Positions 32,503 to 41,028 are shown, numbered from the stretch's first letter. The stretch is DNA of 64,000 nt from an uncultured Eubacteriales bacterium (GCA_900316745.1 ONEB01000010.1:1-64000); one strand, 5' to 3'. A program made the numbers and translations. Notes: generated by a model from the sequence alone, not told the origin.

Positions 32503-33858
32503 ATGACCGGTTATCAGGTATCGGATATCGCAGCTGTCACGGGCGGTACGCTCCACGGCGACGGCGCGGCGGAGGTCACGGGCGTCGTGATCGACAGCCG
32601 CAAGACGCAGCGCGGCAGCCTTTTTGCCGCGCTTCCCGGTGAGCGCGTGGACGGACATGACTATATCGCCAAGGCGTTTGATCTCGGCGCGTCCTGCGCG
32701 CTGGCGCAGCGTGTGCCGGAGGGGGAGACGCGTCCCGTCATCGTGGTTGAGGATGTGGAGACAGCGCTCGAGACGCTCACGGCGGACTACCGCGCGCATC
32801 TGGATATCCCCGTCATCGGCGTCACCGGCAGCGTCGGCAAGACGACCGCCAAGGAAATGACCGCCGCCGTGCTCTCCACGCGCTGGCCGGTCTTGAAGAC
32901 GGAAAAGAACTTCAACAATCAGCTCGGCGTGCCGCTCACGCTCGCGCGTGTTGAGCCGAACCACCGCGCCGCCGTGGTCGAGATGGGCATTTCGCACTTC
33001 GGCGACATGGAGCCGCTCGCGAAGATGGCGCGCCCGACCGTCATGCTCTTTACGAACATCGGCCGCGCGCATCTGGAATATCTCGGCGACCGCAGCGGCG
33101 TGTTCCGCGAGAAAACGTCTGTTCTGAATTGGATGGAGCCGGACGCGCTGGTAATCTATAACGGCGACGATGATCTCCTGCGGACGCTCGACTGCAAACA
33201 GCGCAGGCTGAGCTTCGGCCTTTCGCCTGACTGCGACGTGCGCGCCGAAAACGTGCGGGACTTCGGGCTTGCGGGCTCGGAGTGCACGATCGTTTCGAAA
33301 GGCCGCCGCTTTGATGTGCGCATCTCCGCCTACGGCGCACACATGGTCTATGCCGCGCTGGAGGGCGCCGCTGTCGGCATTGCCTTTGATCTCACGGATG
33401 AGGAGATCTGCGCCGGCATTGCCAACTATGTGCCTGTGGACGGACGCGCGGGCATCGTCCAGACCGGGATGCTCACGGTCGTGAACGACTGCTATAACGC
33501 AAACCCCGACTCCACCGCCTCCGCAATCCGCTCTCTGAGCCGGACGCAGGGCGCGCGCAAGGTCGCGATTCTCGGCGATATGGGCGAGCTCGGCGCGGAC
33601 GGCCCGAGACTCCATCGCGAGACCGGCCGCATCGCCGCCGAGGCGCAGGTCGATGTGCTGCTGTGCTGCGGCGATCTCGCGCGCGAGATTGCCGATGGCG
33701 CCAGGGAAGCGGGGCTTCAGGACGTGCACCATTACGCGACGCTGGAGGATATGCTTGCGGCGCTGCCGGGCATGTTCCAGCCGGGCGACTGCGTGCTCGT
33801 CAAGGCTTCGCACAAAATGGCCTTTGAAAATGTTATTTCCGTTCTGGAAACGCTCTGA
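32503..33858 (+). CDS. murF: UDP-MurNAc-tripeptide-D-Ala-D-Ala ligase
   Basis: A 451-residue Mur ligase completing the cytoplasmic pentapeptide precursor. Three domains: N-terminal UDP-binding (1-100, VIDSRKTQRGSLFAA), central ATPase with GVTGSVGKTTAKEM (about 107-120) and the HAA-like NNQLGVPLT block, and C-terminal domain with NDCYNANPDS and LGDMGELG. GGAGG in the end of ddl serves as ribosome site; only four bases separate the genes. Confidence 0.95.
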   Translation: MTGYQVSDIAAVTGGTLHGDGAAEVTGVVIDSRKTQRGSLFAALPGERVDGHDYIAKAFDLGASCALAQRVPEGETRPVIVVEDVETALETLTADYRAHLDIPVIGVTGSVGKTTAKEMTAAVLSTRWPVLKTEKNFNNQLGVPLTLARVEPNHRAAVVEMGISHFGDMEPLAKMARPTVMLFTNIGRAHLEYLGDRSGVFREKTSVLNWMEPDALVIYNGDDDLLRTLDCKQRRLSFGLSPDCDVRAENVRDFGLAGSECTIVSKGRRFDVRISAYGAHMVYAALEGAAVGIAFDLTDEEICAGIANYVPVDGRAGIVQTGMLTVVNDCYNANPDSTASAIRSLSRTQGARKVAILGDMGELGADGPRLHRETGRIAAEAQVDVLLCCGDLAREIADGAREAGLQDVHHYATLEDMLAALPGMFQPGDCVLVKASHKMAFENVISVLETL

Positions 33859-33864
33859 TAAATG

Positions 33865-33901
33865 AAATGACCGATTCGGCCGCGGCCGGATCGGTCATTT
33901 T
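33865..33901. terminator. bidirectional terminator between murF and bofA
   Basis: AAATGACCGAT (33865-33875) pairs with ATCGGTCATTT (33890-33900) around a GC-rich GGCCGCGGCC core, with A- and T-runs at the ends. Confidence 0.85.
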
Positions 33902-33902
33902 G

Positions 33903-34169
33903 TCAGAAGAAGTATTTGAGCAGCAGAAGCAGAATCAGCCCCGGATAGCCGAACACGCCGATGATCAGCGCGTTCACCCAGTTCAGGCCGAGCGAGATGC
34001 CGATGATCGCGCCGAACTTGTTCAGCAGAAACAGCGCTATGTAGCCGATCGCCGTGTTGATGGCGAGCTTGAAAAGCAGCTTGATCGGCTTGGTAAAGAG
34101 CTTGATGAGCAGCCAGAGCAGAAACAGTCCGCCGATGATCAGCAATGCATGCGAAAAGATAAACTCCAT
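33903..34169 (-). CDS. bofA: pro-sigma-K processing inhibitor BofA family protein
   Basis: An 88-residue, highly hydrophobic protein with three membrane segments, matching BofA in length and in the blocks GGLFLLWLLIKLFTKP and IIGISLGLNWVNALIIGVFGYPG. In Bacillus BofA sits with SpoIVFA and holds the SpoIVFB protease inactive until the forespore signal arrives. The start at 34169 has AAGGAAGAG upstream; the frame to 34292 is not needed. The upstream yaaL-like gene is the partner found in Bacillus. Some anaerobes keep BofA-family proteins outside the sigma-K pathway, so the role here is inferred. Confidence 0.85.
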   Translation of the reverse strand: MEFIFSHALLIIGGLFLLWLLIKLFTKPIKLLFKLAINTAIGYIALFLLNKFGAIIGISLGLNWVNALIIGVFGYPGLILLLLLKYFF

Positions 34170-34200
34170 AATGATTCTCTTCCTTGTCTGTGATGATGGG

Positions 34201-34425
34201 TTATTCCCGCGCCTGCGGCAGCGCGCGCAGCTCATGCACCGCGCAGAAATACTTTGCGCGCAGGGCGTTGATTTCGTAGATACACGCGTCAAGCTGCATG
34301 GGATCGCGCAGCTCGTTGAAGCGCATATAGCTCTGCTCCAGGTCGCGCCGGACGGCGTGCAGCTCGGTTTTCATGCGTTTTTGCTCCGCGCGCAGACGGC
34401 GGCGCTCTTTTCGTTTGGCTGCCAT
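34201..34425 (-). CDS. yaaL: YaaL/DUF2508 family protein
   Basis: A 74-residue basic, helical protein beginning MAAKRKERRR; the core RFNELRDPMQLDACIYEINALRAKY is the DUF2508 mark. In Bacillus the same gene lies just upstream of bofA, and the order is kept here. An AAAGGAG site precedes the start. No biochemical role is known to me. Confidence 0.85.
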   Translation of the reverse strand: MAAKRKERRRLRAEQKRMKTELHAVRRDLEQSYMRFNELRDPMQLDACIYEINALRAKYFCAVHELRALPQARE

Positions 34426-34455
34426 GACAGAAAAGCTCCTTTGTCTTTTCTGTTC

Positions 34456-34483
34456 ATTCTATGCCGATCTGCATGCTTTTAAA
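34456..34483 (-). promoter_or_regulatory. possible yaaL-bofA promoter
   Basis: Minus strand: -35 TTTAAA (34483-34478), 16-base spacer, -10 TAGAAT (34461-34456). The -35 is poor. Confidence 0.4.
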
Positions 34484-34484
34484 C

Positions 34485-34748
34485 CGGAGAAATCTGACAG
34501 GCATAAGCGCCGAACGGCGTGACATGATAGGTGCGGAAGAACTCCGACGCACAACGCGCACACATTGCCGCTTTTGACCCATGCGGTCTGAACACCTCTT
34601 AACCGGCAGAGGATGCTGCGCCGCGTGCGGAAAAAGAACGCGGCGCAGGCCGGCGACTTTTCGTGCGGATGTGCTTCAAGTCCCGAACCGACCGCGAATA
34701 CGCGCTTCGGGGCGAGAGGAGCTGTGCTTGATGCAGCTCCTTTTTTTC
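34485..34748 (+). ncRNA. candidate structured non-coding RNA
   Basis: A gene-free stretch of about 260 bases packed with hairpins: CGCC/GGCG (about 34509-34519), CGGA/TCCG (34534-34547), CCGC/GCGG (34568-34586), CCTCT/AGAGG (34595-34612), a perfect 10-base stem TGCGCCGCGT/ACGCGGCGCA (34617-34647), CCCGAA/TTCGGG enclosing CGCG-AATA-CGCG (34682-34711), and finally a strong terminator. The terminator has no upstream gene on the plus strand, which points to an independent transcript. I could not match SRP RNA, 6S RNA, tmRNA or RNase P RNA. No clear promoter is seen at the 5' end. A decayed gene is the alternative. Confidence 0.45.
34718..34748 (+). terminator. strong intrinsic terminator upstream of parE
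   Basis: GGAGCTG (34718-34724) pairs with CAGCTCC (34734-34740) followed by T7. It isolates whatever is transcribed at 34485-34717 from the topoisomerase operon. Confidence 0.85.
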
Positions 34749-34777
34749 TTGCATTTTTATGTAAAGTAGGATATACT
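34749..34777 (+). promoter_or_regulatory. promoter of the topoisomerase operon
   Basis: -35 TTGCAT (34749-34754), 17-base spacer, -10 TATACT (34772-34777), beginning right at the end of the preceding terminator. Confidence 0.65.
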
Positions 34778-34836
34778 AAATCAGTTAATGACCCTGCGAA
34801 GGGAATACCATATCTTGTGATTTGAGGGAAAGTACC

Positions 34837-36828
34837 ATGGCGAAAGCCCAGGCAACCTACGGCAACGACAGCATTTCCATGCTCAAGGGCGCGGATCGCG
34901 TCCGCAAGCGCCCCGGCGTCATCTTCGGCTCCGACGGGCTGGACGGCTGCGAGCATGCTGTGTTTGAGATCCTCTCCAACGCCATCGACGAGGCGCGCGA
35001 GGGATACGGCAATATTATAACAGTAAGCCGCTTTGAAGACAAGTCCATCGAGGTCGAGGACTTTGGCCGCGGCTGCCCCGTGGACTGGAACGAGTCCGAG
35101 CAGCGCTATAACTGGGAGCTCGTCTTCTGCGAGATGTACGCGGGCGGCAAGTACAAAAACGACGCCGGCGGCGACTATGAATATTCGCTCGGCTTAAACG
35201 GCCTCGGCACCTGCGCCACGCAGTATGCCTCGGAGTACATGGACGTCACAATCCGCCGCGACGGCAAAAAATACGGCCTGCACTTTGAGCGCGGCGAGAT
35301 CGTGGGAGACCTCGTCACCGAACCTGCCGACCGCAAGAAGACCGGCACGACCATCCGCTGGAAGCCGGATCTCGACGTCTTTACGGACATCAACGTGCCC
35401 GTGGAATACTTTGAGGATGTGCTGCACCGGCAGGCGGTCGTGAATCAGGGCGTCACCTTTGTGCTGCGCATCGAGGAAAACGGCAAATTCCGCACCGAGG
35501 AATTTTTCTATGCCGACGGCATCCGCGACTATGTGCAGGAGCTCGCCGGAGAGGACGCGCTCACGCAGCCGCACTTCATCGAGACCGAGCGCAAGGGCCG
35601 CGACCGCGCGGACAAGCCGGAGTACAAGGTCAAGATCTCCGCGGCGTTCTGCTTTTCCAACCGCGTGAACGTGCTGGAGTATTACCACAACTCCTCGTGG
35701 CTGGAGCACGGCGGCGCGCCGGAGAAAGCGGCCAGAAGCGCCTTTACCTCTGCCATTGACAACTACATCAAGGCGCAGGGAAAGTACCAGAAAAACGAGA
35801 GCAAAATCGGCTTTCAGGATGTGCAGGACTGCCTGATTCTCGTCACGAACTGCTTCTCCACGCTCACAAGCTACGAAAACCAGACGAAAAAGAGCATCAC
35901 GAACAAATTCATTCAGGAGGCCATGACCGCCTTTTTCCGCGAGCAGCTGGAGATCTATTTCATCGAGCACAAGCCGGAGGCCGACCGCATCATGGAGCAG
36001 GTGCTCATCAACAAGCGCAGCCGCGAGCAGGCGGAGCGCGCCCGCCAGAATCTGAAAAAGAAGCTCACGGGCAACCTCGACCTTGCCAACCGCGTGCAGA
36101 AGTTTGTCGACTGCCGCTCCAAGGATGTGAGCCGCAGAGAGATCTATATCGTCGAGGGCGACTCAGCGCTCGGCGCCTGCAAGCAGTCGCGCGACGCGGA
36201 GTTTCAGGGCATCATGCCGGTGCGCGGCAAGATCTTGAACTGCCTCAAGGCGGATTATGTCCGCATCTTCAAGAGCGATATCATCACTGACCTCATGCGC
36301 GTGCTCGGCTGCGGCGTGGAGGTGCAGCTCAAAAACGCCAAGCAGGCGAAGGATCTCTCCGCGTTCTCGCTGGACAATCTCCGGTGGAACAAGGTCATCA
36401 TCTGCACCGACGCCGACGTCGACGGCTTCCAGATCCGAACGCTCATCCTCACGATGCTCTATCGTCTCGCGCCGACGCTCATCCGCGAGGGGTATGTGTA
36501 TATCGCGGAGTCGCCGCTCTATGAGATCGAGAGCAAGGGCAAGACGTATTTTGCCTACTCCGACCGCGAGAAAGCCGAGATCGTCGAGTCTCTGGGCGGC
36601 GCGAAAGCGACGATCAACCGCTCCAAGGGTCTTGGCGAGAACGATCCCGAAATGATGTGGATGACGACCATGAACCCCGAGACGCGCAAGCTCATCCGCG
36701 TGCTTCCCGAGGACGTGGAGCGCACCGCGCAGATGTTCGATCTTCTGCTCGGCGATAACCTCGCCGGACGCAAGGAGCACATCGCCCTGCACGGCAGTGA
36801 GTTTCTGGATCTGGCTGACATTTCCTGA
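34837..36828 (+). CDS. DNA topoisomerase type IIA, subunit B (ParE/GyrB-like, divergent)
   Basis: A 663-residue GHKL-ATPase plus TOPRIM protein. The N-terminal ATP site keeps Glu44, Asn48 and Asp51 in EILSNAIDEA and Asp75; the usual GGLHGVG-type lid reads LGLNGLGT. The TOPRIM core has EGDSALGACKQSRD, PVRGKILN and TDADVDGFQIRTL, compared with EGDSAGGSAKQGRD and DADVDGAHI in standard GyrB. The C-terminal AGRKEHI block is normal. The variant motifs suggest the second, Clostridia-type topoisomerase rather than the main gyrase. A GAGGG site precedes ATG 34837. Subunit A is at 37635 after two small genes. Confidence 0.88.
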   Translation: MAKAQATYGNDSISMLKGADRVRKRPGVIFGSDGLDGCEHAVFEILSNAIDEAREGYGNIITVSRFEDKSIEVEDFGRGCPVDWNESEQRYNWELVFCEMYAGGKYKNDAGGDYEYSLGLNGLGTCATQYASEYMDVTIRRDGKKYGLHFERGEIVGDLVTEPADRKKTGTTIRWKPDLDVFTDINVPVEYFEDVLHRQAVVNQGVTFVLRIEENGKFRTEEFFYADGIRDYVQELAGEDALTQPHFIETERKGRDRADKPEYKVKISAAFCFSNRVNVLEYYHNSSWLEHGGAPEKAARSAFTSAIDNYIKAQGKYQKNESKIGFQDVQDCLILVTNCFSTLTSYENQTKKSITNKFIQEAMTAFFREQLEIYFIEHKPEADRIMEQVLINKRSREQAERARQNLKKKLTGNLDLANRVQKFVDCRSKDVSRREIYIVEGDSALGACKQSRDAEFQGIMPVRGKILNCLKADYVRIFKSDIITDLMRVLGCGVEVQLKNAKQAKDLSAFSLDNLRWNKVIICTDADVDGFQIRTLILTMLYRLAPTLIREGYVYIAESPLYEIESKGKTYFAYSDREKAEIVESLGGAKATINRSKGLGENDPEMMWMTTMNPETRKLIRVLPEDVERTAQMFDLLLGDNLAGRKEHIALHGSEFLDLADIS

Positions 36829-36842
36829 GAGGAGAGCTCTGT

Positions 36843-37133
36843 ATGAATCTGAATTTCAAGACCGCGCGCAGGCTTGTCATGGTTTTCATGATCGCGTCGC
36901 TCATCTGCGCGCTCGGCGGCATGATCTTCATCCGCCCCGGCACGCAGGCAAGTGTGTATGTGGTGCTGCTCGCGCTCATTCTGATGCTGCTTGCGCTGCT
37001 GTTTCTGTTTGCGTTCTGCCGCTGCCCGTGGTGCGGCAAGCGCATCACCTCCGGCATGATGAAGGTGGAGGTCTGCCCGCACTGCAAGCGCGATATCGAT
37101 ACCGGCATCAAGCGCAAAGGCAAGAAGAAATAA
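36843..37133 (+). CDS. small two-helix membrane protein with zinc-ribbon tail
   Basis: A 96-residue protein: two hydrophobic helices (about 9-30 and 37-58), then a cytosolic tail with two CxxC pairs (CPWC and CPHC, about residues 61-82) and a Lys/Arg-rich C-terminus. The cysteines should bind one zinc. GAGGAG precedes the start. Position between the two topoisomerase subunits may only reflect co-transcription. No known family name. Confidence 0.75.
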   Translation: MNLNFKTARRLVMVFMIASLICALGGMIFIRPGTQASVYVVLLALILMLLALLFLFAFCRCPWCGKRITSGMMKVEVCPHCKRDIDTGIKRKGKKK

Positions 37134-37145
37134 GGAGGACGCGCT

Positions 37146-37622
37146 GTGTTTCGAGATGTTGCACGCAAAAAACAGGCGCTCACCCGCGCGGAATGCATCG
37201 CGCTCCTGAAGCGGGAAAAGCGCGCCGTGCTCTCCGTCGTGACCGAGCACGGCTACCCGTATGCCGTGCCTGTGAATCACTGGTATAACGAGGCGGACGG
37301 CAAGCTCTATTTCCACGGCGGCAAGATCGGTCATAAGATCGACTGCATGAAAGCCAGCGACAAGGTCTCGCTCTGCGTCATGGACGCCGGAACGCCTGTC
37401 GAGGACGGCTGGTGGCTGACCGTTCAGAGCGTCGTCGTGTTCGGGCGTGTGGAGTTTATCGAGGACTATGACCGCGCCATGGACATCGCCCGCGCGCTGA
37501 GCCACCAGTTTACGCTGGATGAGGCGTACATCGACGACGAGATCGAGCACCACGGTCACCGCACGCTCGTCTGCGCCGTTACCATCGAACATATCACCGG
37601 AAAAACCGTTACGGAACGATAA
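37146..37622 (+). CDS. pyridoxamine 5'-phosphate oxidase-like flavin protein (NimA/HugZ-type split barrel)
   Basis: A 158-residue FMN-binding split-barrel protein. Family-type blocks are AVLSVVTEHGYPYAVPVNHWY, KLYFHGGKIGHKID and VSLCVMD, with a C-terminal segment ending in HITGK. Homologues include nitroimidazole-reducing Nim proteins and several uncharacterised flavin reductases. A GTG start at 37146 is chosen because AAGGAGG lies seven bases upstream. Substrate unknown; 13 bases separate it from the upstream membrane protein gene. Confidence 0.82.
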   Translation: MFRDVARKKQALTRAECIALLKREKRAVLSVVTEHGYPYAVPVNHWYNEADGKLYFHGGKIGHKIDCMKASDKVSLCVMDAGTPVEDGWWLTVQSVVVFGRVEFIEDYDRAMDIARALSHQFTLDEAYIDDEIEHHGHRTLVCAVTIEHITGKTVTER

Positions 37623-37634
37623 GGAATCATATCT

Positions 37635-39878
37635 ATGCCCAGAAAGAAGAAAACCGATGCCCAGCCGCAGCGCCGCGGCGATCCGAACGTTGTCGGCCTG
37701 AAAGCGGAGGTCATCTCCCAGCCGATCACGGAGACGCTGGAAAAAAACTACATGCCCTACGCCATGAGCGTCATCGTCTCGCGCGCGATCCCGGAGATCG
37801 ACGGCTTCAAGCCCAGTCACCGGAAGCTGCTGTACACGATGTACAAGATGAACCTGCTGCGCGGCGTGCGCACGAAGTCGGCGAACATCGTCGGACAGAC
37901 CATGCGCTTAAACCCCCACGGCGACGCCGCCATCTATGATACGATGGTGCGCCTTTCAAAGGGGTACGGCGCGCTGCTCACGCCCTTTGTGGATTCCAAG
38001 GGCAACTTCGGCAAGGTCTACTCCCGCGATATGGCGTGGGCGGCCTCGCGTTATACCGAGGCGAAGCTCGCGCCCATCTGCAATGAGCTCTTCGGCGACA
38101 TTGACAGCGACACCGTGGACTTTGTGGATAACTACGACGGCACCATGCTCGAGCCGACGCTCCTGCCCACGACGTTCCCGAACGTGCTCGTCTCGGCGAA
38201 CACGGGCATTGCCGTCGGCATGGCGAGCCAGATCTGCGGCTTCAACCTCGAAGAGGTCTGCCAGACCACGATCGAGCTGCTGCAAAACCCCGACCATGAT
38301 ATCCTCTCCACCATGCCCGCGCCGGATTTTCCGACCGGGGGAGAGGTGCTCTATGACGAGGCGGAGATGCGCGAGGTGTACCGCACCGGACGCGGCGGCA
38401 TCAAGGTGCGCGCCCGCTGGCGCTTCGTGCCGAAGGAGAACATCATCGAGATCTATGAGATCCCGTATTCCACCACCGGCGAGGCGATCATCGATAAGGT
38501 CGCCGAGCTCGTCAAGGCGGGCAAGCTCCGCGAGGTCAGCGATATGCGCGATGAAACGGATCTGAGCGGTCTGAAGCTCGCGATCGATCTCAAGCGCGGC
38601 GCCGACCCCGAAAAGGTCATGGCAAAGCTTTTTAAGCTCACGCCGCTGCTGGATACGTTCTCCTGCAACTTCAACATCCTCATCGCCGGCAATCCCCGCG
38701 TCATGGGCGTGCAGGAGATCCTCGACGAGTGGACGAGCTGGCGGCAGGACTGCATTCGCCGCCGCGTGTATTTCGATCTCACGCGCAAGAAAGAAAAGCT
38801 CCACCTCCTGCGGGGCCTCGGCAAGATCCTGCTCGATATCGACCGCGCCATCGCCATCATCCGCAATACCGAAAAGGAAGCGGACGTCGTGCCGAATCTC
38901 ATGGCGGGCTTTGAGATCGATGAGGTCCAGGCAAACTACGTTGCCGAGATCCGCCTGCGCAACATCAACCGCGAATACATCCTCAAACGTCTGGAGGAGA
39001 CCGAAGAGCTCGAAAAGGCGATCGCCGATCTGGAGGCGATCCTGAAGAGCCGCACACGCGTGCGCAGCATCATCATCCGCGAGCTGAAAGACGTGATGAA
39101 AAAATACCCGAGCCCCCGCCGCACCGGCATCGTGAATGTCGCCGATGTTACGGAGACGGTGGAGGAAGAGGATCTCACGCCGGAATATCCCGTCACGCTG
39201 TTTTTGAGCCGCGAAGGCTATTTCAAAAAGATCACGCCGCAGTCCCTGCGCATGGCGAGCGAGCAGAAGTATAAGGAAAACGACAGCTTGAACATGTCGT
39301 TTGAGTCCTCCAACCGCCGCGAGCTGCTCTTCTTCACGGATCGCCAGCAGGTCTACAAGGCCAAGGTCGCGGACTTTGCCGATACCAAGGCGTCTGTCCT
39401 CGGCGTGTTCCTGCCGACGGCACTGGAGATGGACGAGGGCGAGAATGTGCTCACCATGCTCGACCCCGGCGATTATCAATCCGAGCTCCTGCTCGTGTTC
39501 CAAAACGGCAAGGTTGCGCGCATCCCCATGTCGGCCTACGAGACCAAAACCAACCGCCGCCGGCTCACGGGCGCGTATTCCGATAAAAGCCCGCTTGTTG
39601 CGGTGCTGCCGCTGAAAGAGCCCGGCGAGTACGTTCTGCGCACCTCGGAGGGAAGAGCGCTCATCTTCAAGTCCGATGCGCTCACGCCCAAGGCCTCCCG
39701 CACGACGCAGGGCGTCGCCGTCATGACGCCGAAGAAAAAGCACGTCGTGGACTTCGCCGCGCCGCTCTCCGAGACCCAGATCCAGAATGTCTCCCGTTAC
39801 CGCACCAGAACGCTCCCTGCCGCCGGAGCGCTGCTGAAAGAAGAAGACCGCGGCGAGGAGCAGATGAGCCTGATTTGA
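37635..39878 (+). CDS. DNA topoisomerase type IIA, subunit A (ParC/GyrA-like)
   Basis: A 747-residue DNA cleavage subunit. The catalytic Tyr is Tyr140 in AASRYTEAKL. The quinolone region reads NPHGDAAIYD (93-102): Ala98 takes the place of Ser83 of E. coli GyrA, while Asp102 (Asp87) is kept. The C-terminal half carries beta-pinwheel repeats, and I see no GyrA-box (QRRGGKG), so it is more ParC-like. It pairs with the divergent subunit B at 34837. It lies downstream of the two small genes in the same operon. Confidence 0.88.
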   Translation: MPRKKKTDAQPQRRGDPNVVGLKAEVISQPITETLEKNYMPYAMSVIVSRAIPEIDGFKPSHRKLLYTMYKMNLLRGVRTKSANIVGQTMRLNPHGDAAIYDTMVRLSKGYGALLTPFVDSKGNFGKVYSRDMAWAASRYTEAKLAPICNELFGDIDSDTVDFVDNYDGTMLEPTLLPTTFPNVLVSANTGIAVGMASQICGFNLEEVCQTTIELLQNPDHDILSTMPAPDFPTGGEVLYDEAEMREVYRTGRGGIKVRARWRFVPKENIIEIYEIPYSTTGEAIIDKVAELVKAGKLREVSDMRDETDLSGLKLAIDLKRGADPEKVMAKLFKLTPLLDTFSCNFNILIAGNPRVMGVQEILDEWTSWRQDCIRRRVYFDLTRKKEKLHLLRGLGKILLDIDRAIAIIRNTEKEADVVPNLMAGFEIDEVQANYVAEIRLRNINREYILKRLEETEELEKAIADLEAILKSRTRVRSIIIRELKDVMKKYPSPRRTGIVNVADVTETVEEEDLTPEYPVTLFLSREGYFKKITPQSLRMASEQKYKENDSLNMSFESSNRRELLFFTDRQQVYKAKVADFADTKASVLGVFLPTALEMDEGENVLTMLDPGDYQSELLLVFQNGKVARIPMSAYETKTNRRRLTGAYSDKSPLVAVLPLKEPGEYVLRTSEGRALIFKSDALTPKASRTTQGVAVMTPKKKHVVDFAAPLSETQIQNVSRYRTRTLPAAGALLKEEDRGEEQMSLI

Positions 39879-39902
39879 CCGGATTGACCGAGGTAAAGAC
39901 AG

Positions 39903-40766
39903 ATGCATTACAAATCCCACTATTCGCTCATGAACTGGCTGAAGATCATTGTCGGCGCGACGGTCGCGGCGGCAGGCTTCCGATTCTTCACCTATCCGAA
40001 TGACATCGTCTCCGGCGGCGTTACCGGCATCGCGCAGATCATCAATAAGCTGAGCGGCCTGCCCGTCGGCGTGATGATCATTCTGATGAACATCCCGATT
40101 TTCATCATTTGCTTCCGGAAGCTCGGCGTCAAGAGCGTCATCGGCGCGCTTGCCGTCATGCTCATCAATTCCGTCGCGATCGACCTGTTTCAGATGATCC
40201 CGCTGATCGCAACCGATGAGCCCCTGCTTGCGGCGGTCTATGGCGGCGTGCTGAACGGTCTGGGCTACGGCCTTGTGTACAGCGCCGGCGCCACCTCCGG
40301 CGGCACGGACATTCTGGCAAAGCTTCTGCGCCGCCATTATGCGCATATCAACTTCGGCACGCTGCTGATGGGACTGAATATCACGGTCGTGCTGGCGTTC
40401 TCGATTATCTTCCGCAAGGCCGAGAGCTGCATGTATACGATGATCCAGATGTTCATCTCCACGCGCATCGTAAACCTCGTCATCTACGGTCCCGGCGTGT
40501 CGAACCTCTGCTACATCATCACCTCGAAAACCGAGGAGATCACCGACGCCATCACGCATGAGATGAAGCGCGGCGTCACATTCCTCAAGGCCGAGGGCGC
40601 GTGGAAGCATCAGGATCGGCCGGTGCTCATGTGCGTCATCAAAAAACCGGAAATCACGCACCTGCGCGCCATCATCCGCGGCGTGGACGAAAAAGCGTTC
40701 CTGATCGTCACGGAGGCAAAGGACGTGTTCGGCAAGGGCTTTGAGAATATTTACGACGATACTTGA
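39903..40766 (+). CDS. YitT family membrane protein
   Basis: A 287-residue protein with about six membrane helices in the N-terminal 200 residues (family blocks GFRFFTYPNDIVSGGVTGIA, GLGYGLVYSAGATSGGTD) and a soluble C-terminal DUF2179 domain beginning near RGVTFLKAEGAW. YitT proteins are of unknown transport function. A weak GAGG site lies upstream. It closes the topoisomerase operon. Confidence 0.85.
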   Translation: MHYKSHYSLMNWLKIIVGATVAAAGFRFFTYPNDIVSGGVTGIAQIINKLSGLPVGVMIILMNIPIFIICFRKLGVKSVIGALAVMLINSVAIDLFQMIPLIATDEPLLAAVYGGVLNGLGYGLVYSAGATSGGTDILAKLLRRHYAHINFGTLLMGLNITVVLAFSIIFRKAESCMYTMIQMFISTRIVNLVIYGPGVSNLCYIITSKTEEITDAITHEMKRGVTFLKAEGAWKHQDRPVLMCVIKKPEITHLRAIIRGVDEKAFLIVTEAKDVFGKGFENIYDDT

Positions 40767-40803
40767 CCCCGGTCAGAAACCGCAAAATCGTGCGAAAAAA
40801 AGC

Positions 40804-40831
40804 TTGACAAATGCAAAAAGCATGGTAAAAT
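40804..40831 (+). promoter_or_regulatory. promoter of tRNA-Gly
   Basis: -35 TTGACA (40804-40809), 16-base spacer, -10 TAAAAT (40826-40831). Confidence 0.65.
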
Positions 40832-40850
40832 AGCTTTTGTTCGCACCGAT

Positions 40851-40926
40851 GCGGGCGTAGCTCATCCGGTAGAGCGCCACCTTGCCAAGGTGGAGGTAGC
40901 GAGTTCGAGCCTCGTCGCCCGCTCCA
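40851..40926 (+). tRNA. tRNA-Gly (anticodon GCC)
   Basis: Seventy-six bases with encoded CCA. Acceptor stem GCGGGCG (40851-40857) with CGCCCGC (40916-40922); the anticodon loop reads TTGCCAA; GTTCGAG T-loop. Followed by a terminator. Confidence 0.95.
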
Positions 40927-40929
40927 GAA

Positions 40930-40958
40930 AAAAGCACCGACAGTTTGTCGGTGCTTTT
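40930..40958 (+). terminator. terminator of tRNA-Gly
   Basis: A4-GCACCGACA (40930-40942) pairs with TGTCGGTGC-T4 (40946-40958), loop GTT. Confidence 0.9.
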
Positions 40959-40970
40959 GCTTTTTACGGG

Positions 40971-41012
40971 ATAGAGCAGCGGGAGAGCTCGAGGGGGCAA
41001 GGCCCGCCTCGA
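40971..41012. repeat. hairpin repeat, copy 2
   Basis: Second copy of the 42-base unit at 20706-20747, again directly after a terminator. The two copies share 27 consecutive bases around the hairpin core and differ at two positions in the lead segment. Confidence 0.75.
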
Positions 41013-41028
41013 TTCTTATTATTGGACA

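Noticed and set aside
34485-34748. Assignment of the spacer as SRP RNA, 6S RNA, tmRNA or RNase P RNA
   Set aside because: The conserved SRP core, tmRNA tRNA-like ends, and RNase P consensus blocks were not found on either strand, and no long 6S-type closing stem could be drawn; it stays unassigned.
34459-34956. 165-codon minus-strand frame over the hairpin-rich spacer
   Set aside because: It runs into the start of the topoisomerase gene and over its promoter and terminator; no ribosome site or family pattern is seen.
37956-40661. 901-codon minus-strand open frame opposite topoisomerase subunit A and yitT
   Set aside because: It reads through two well-supported plus-strand genes and their spacer and has no recognisable motif, only His/Asp/Arg-rich composition typical of antisense frames.
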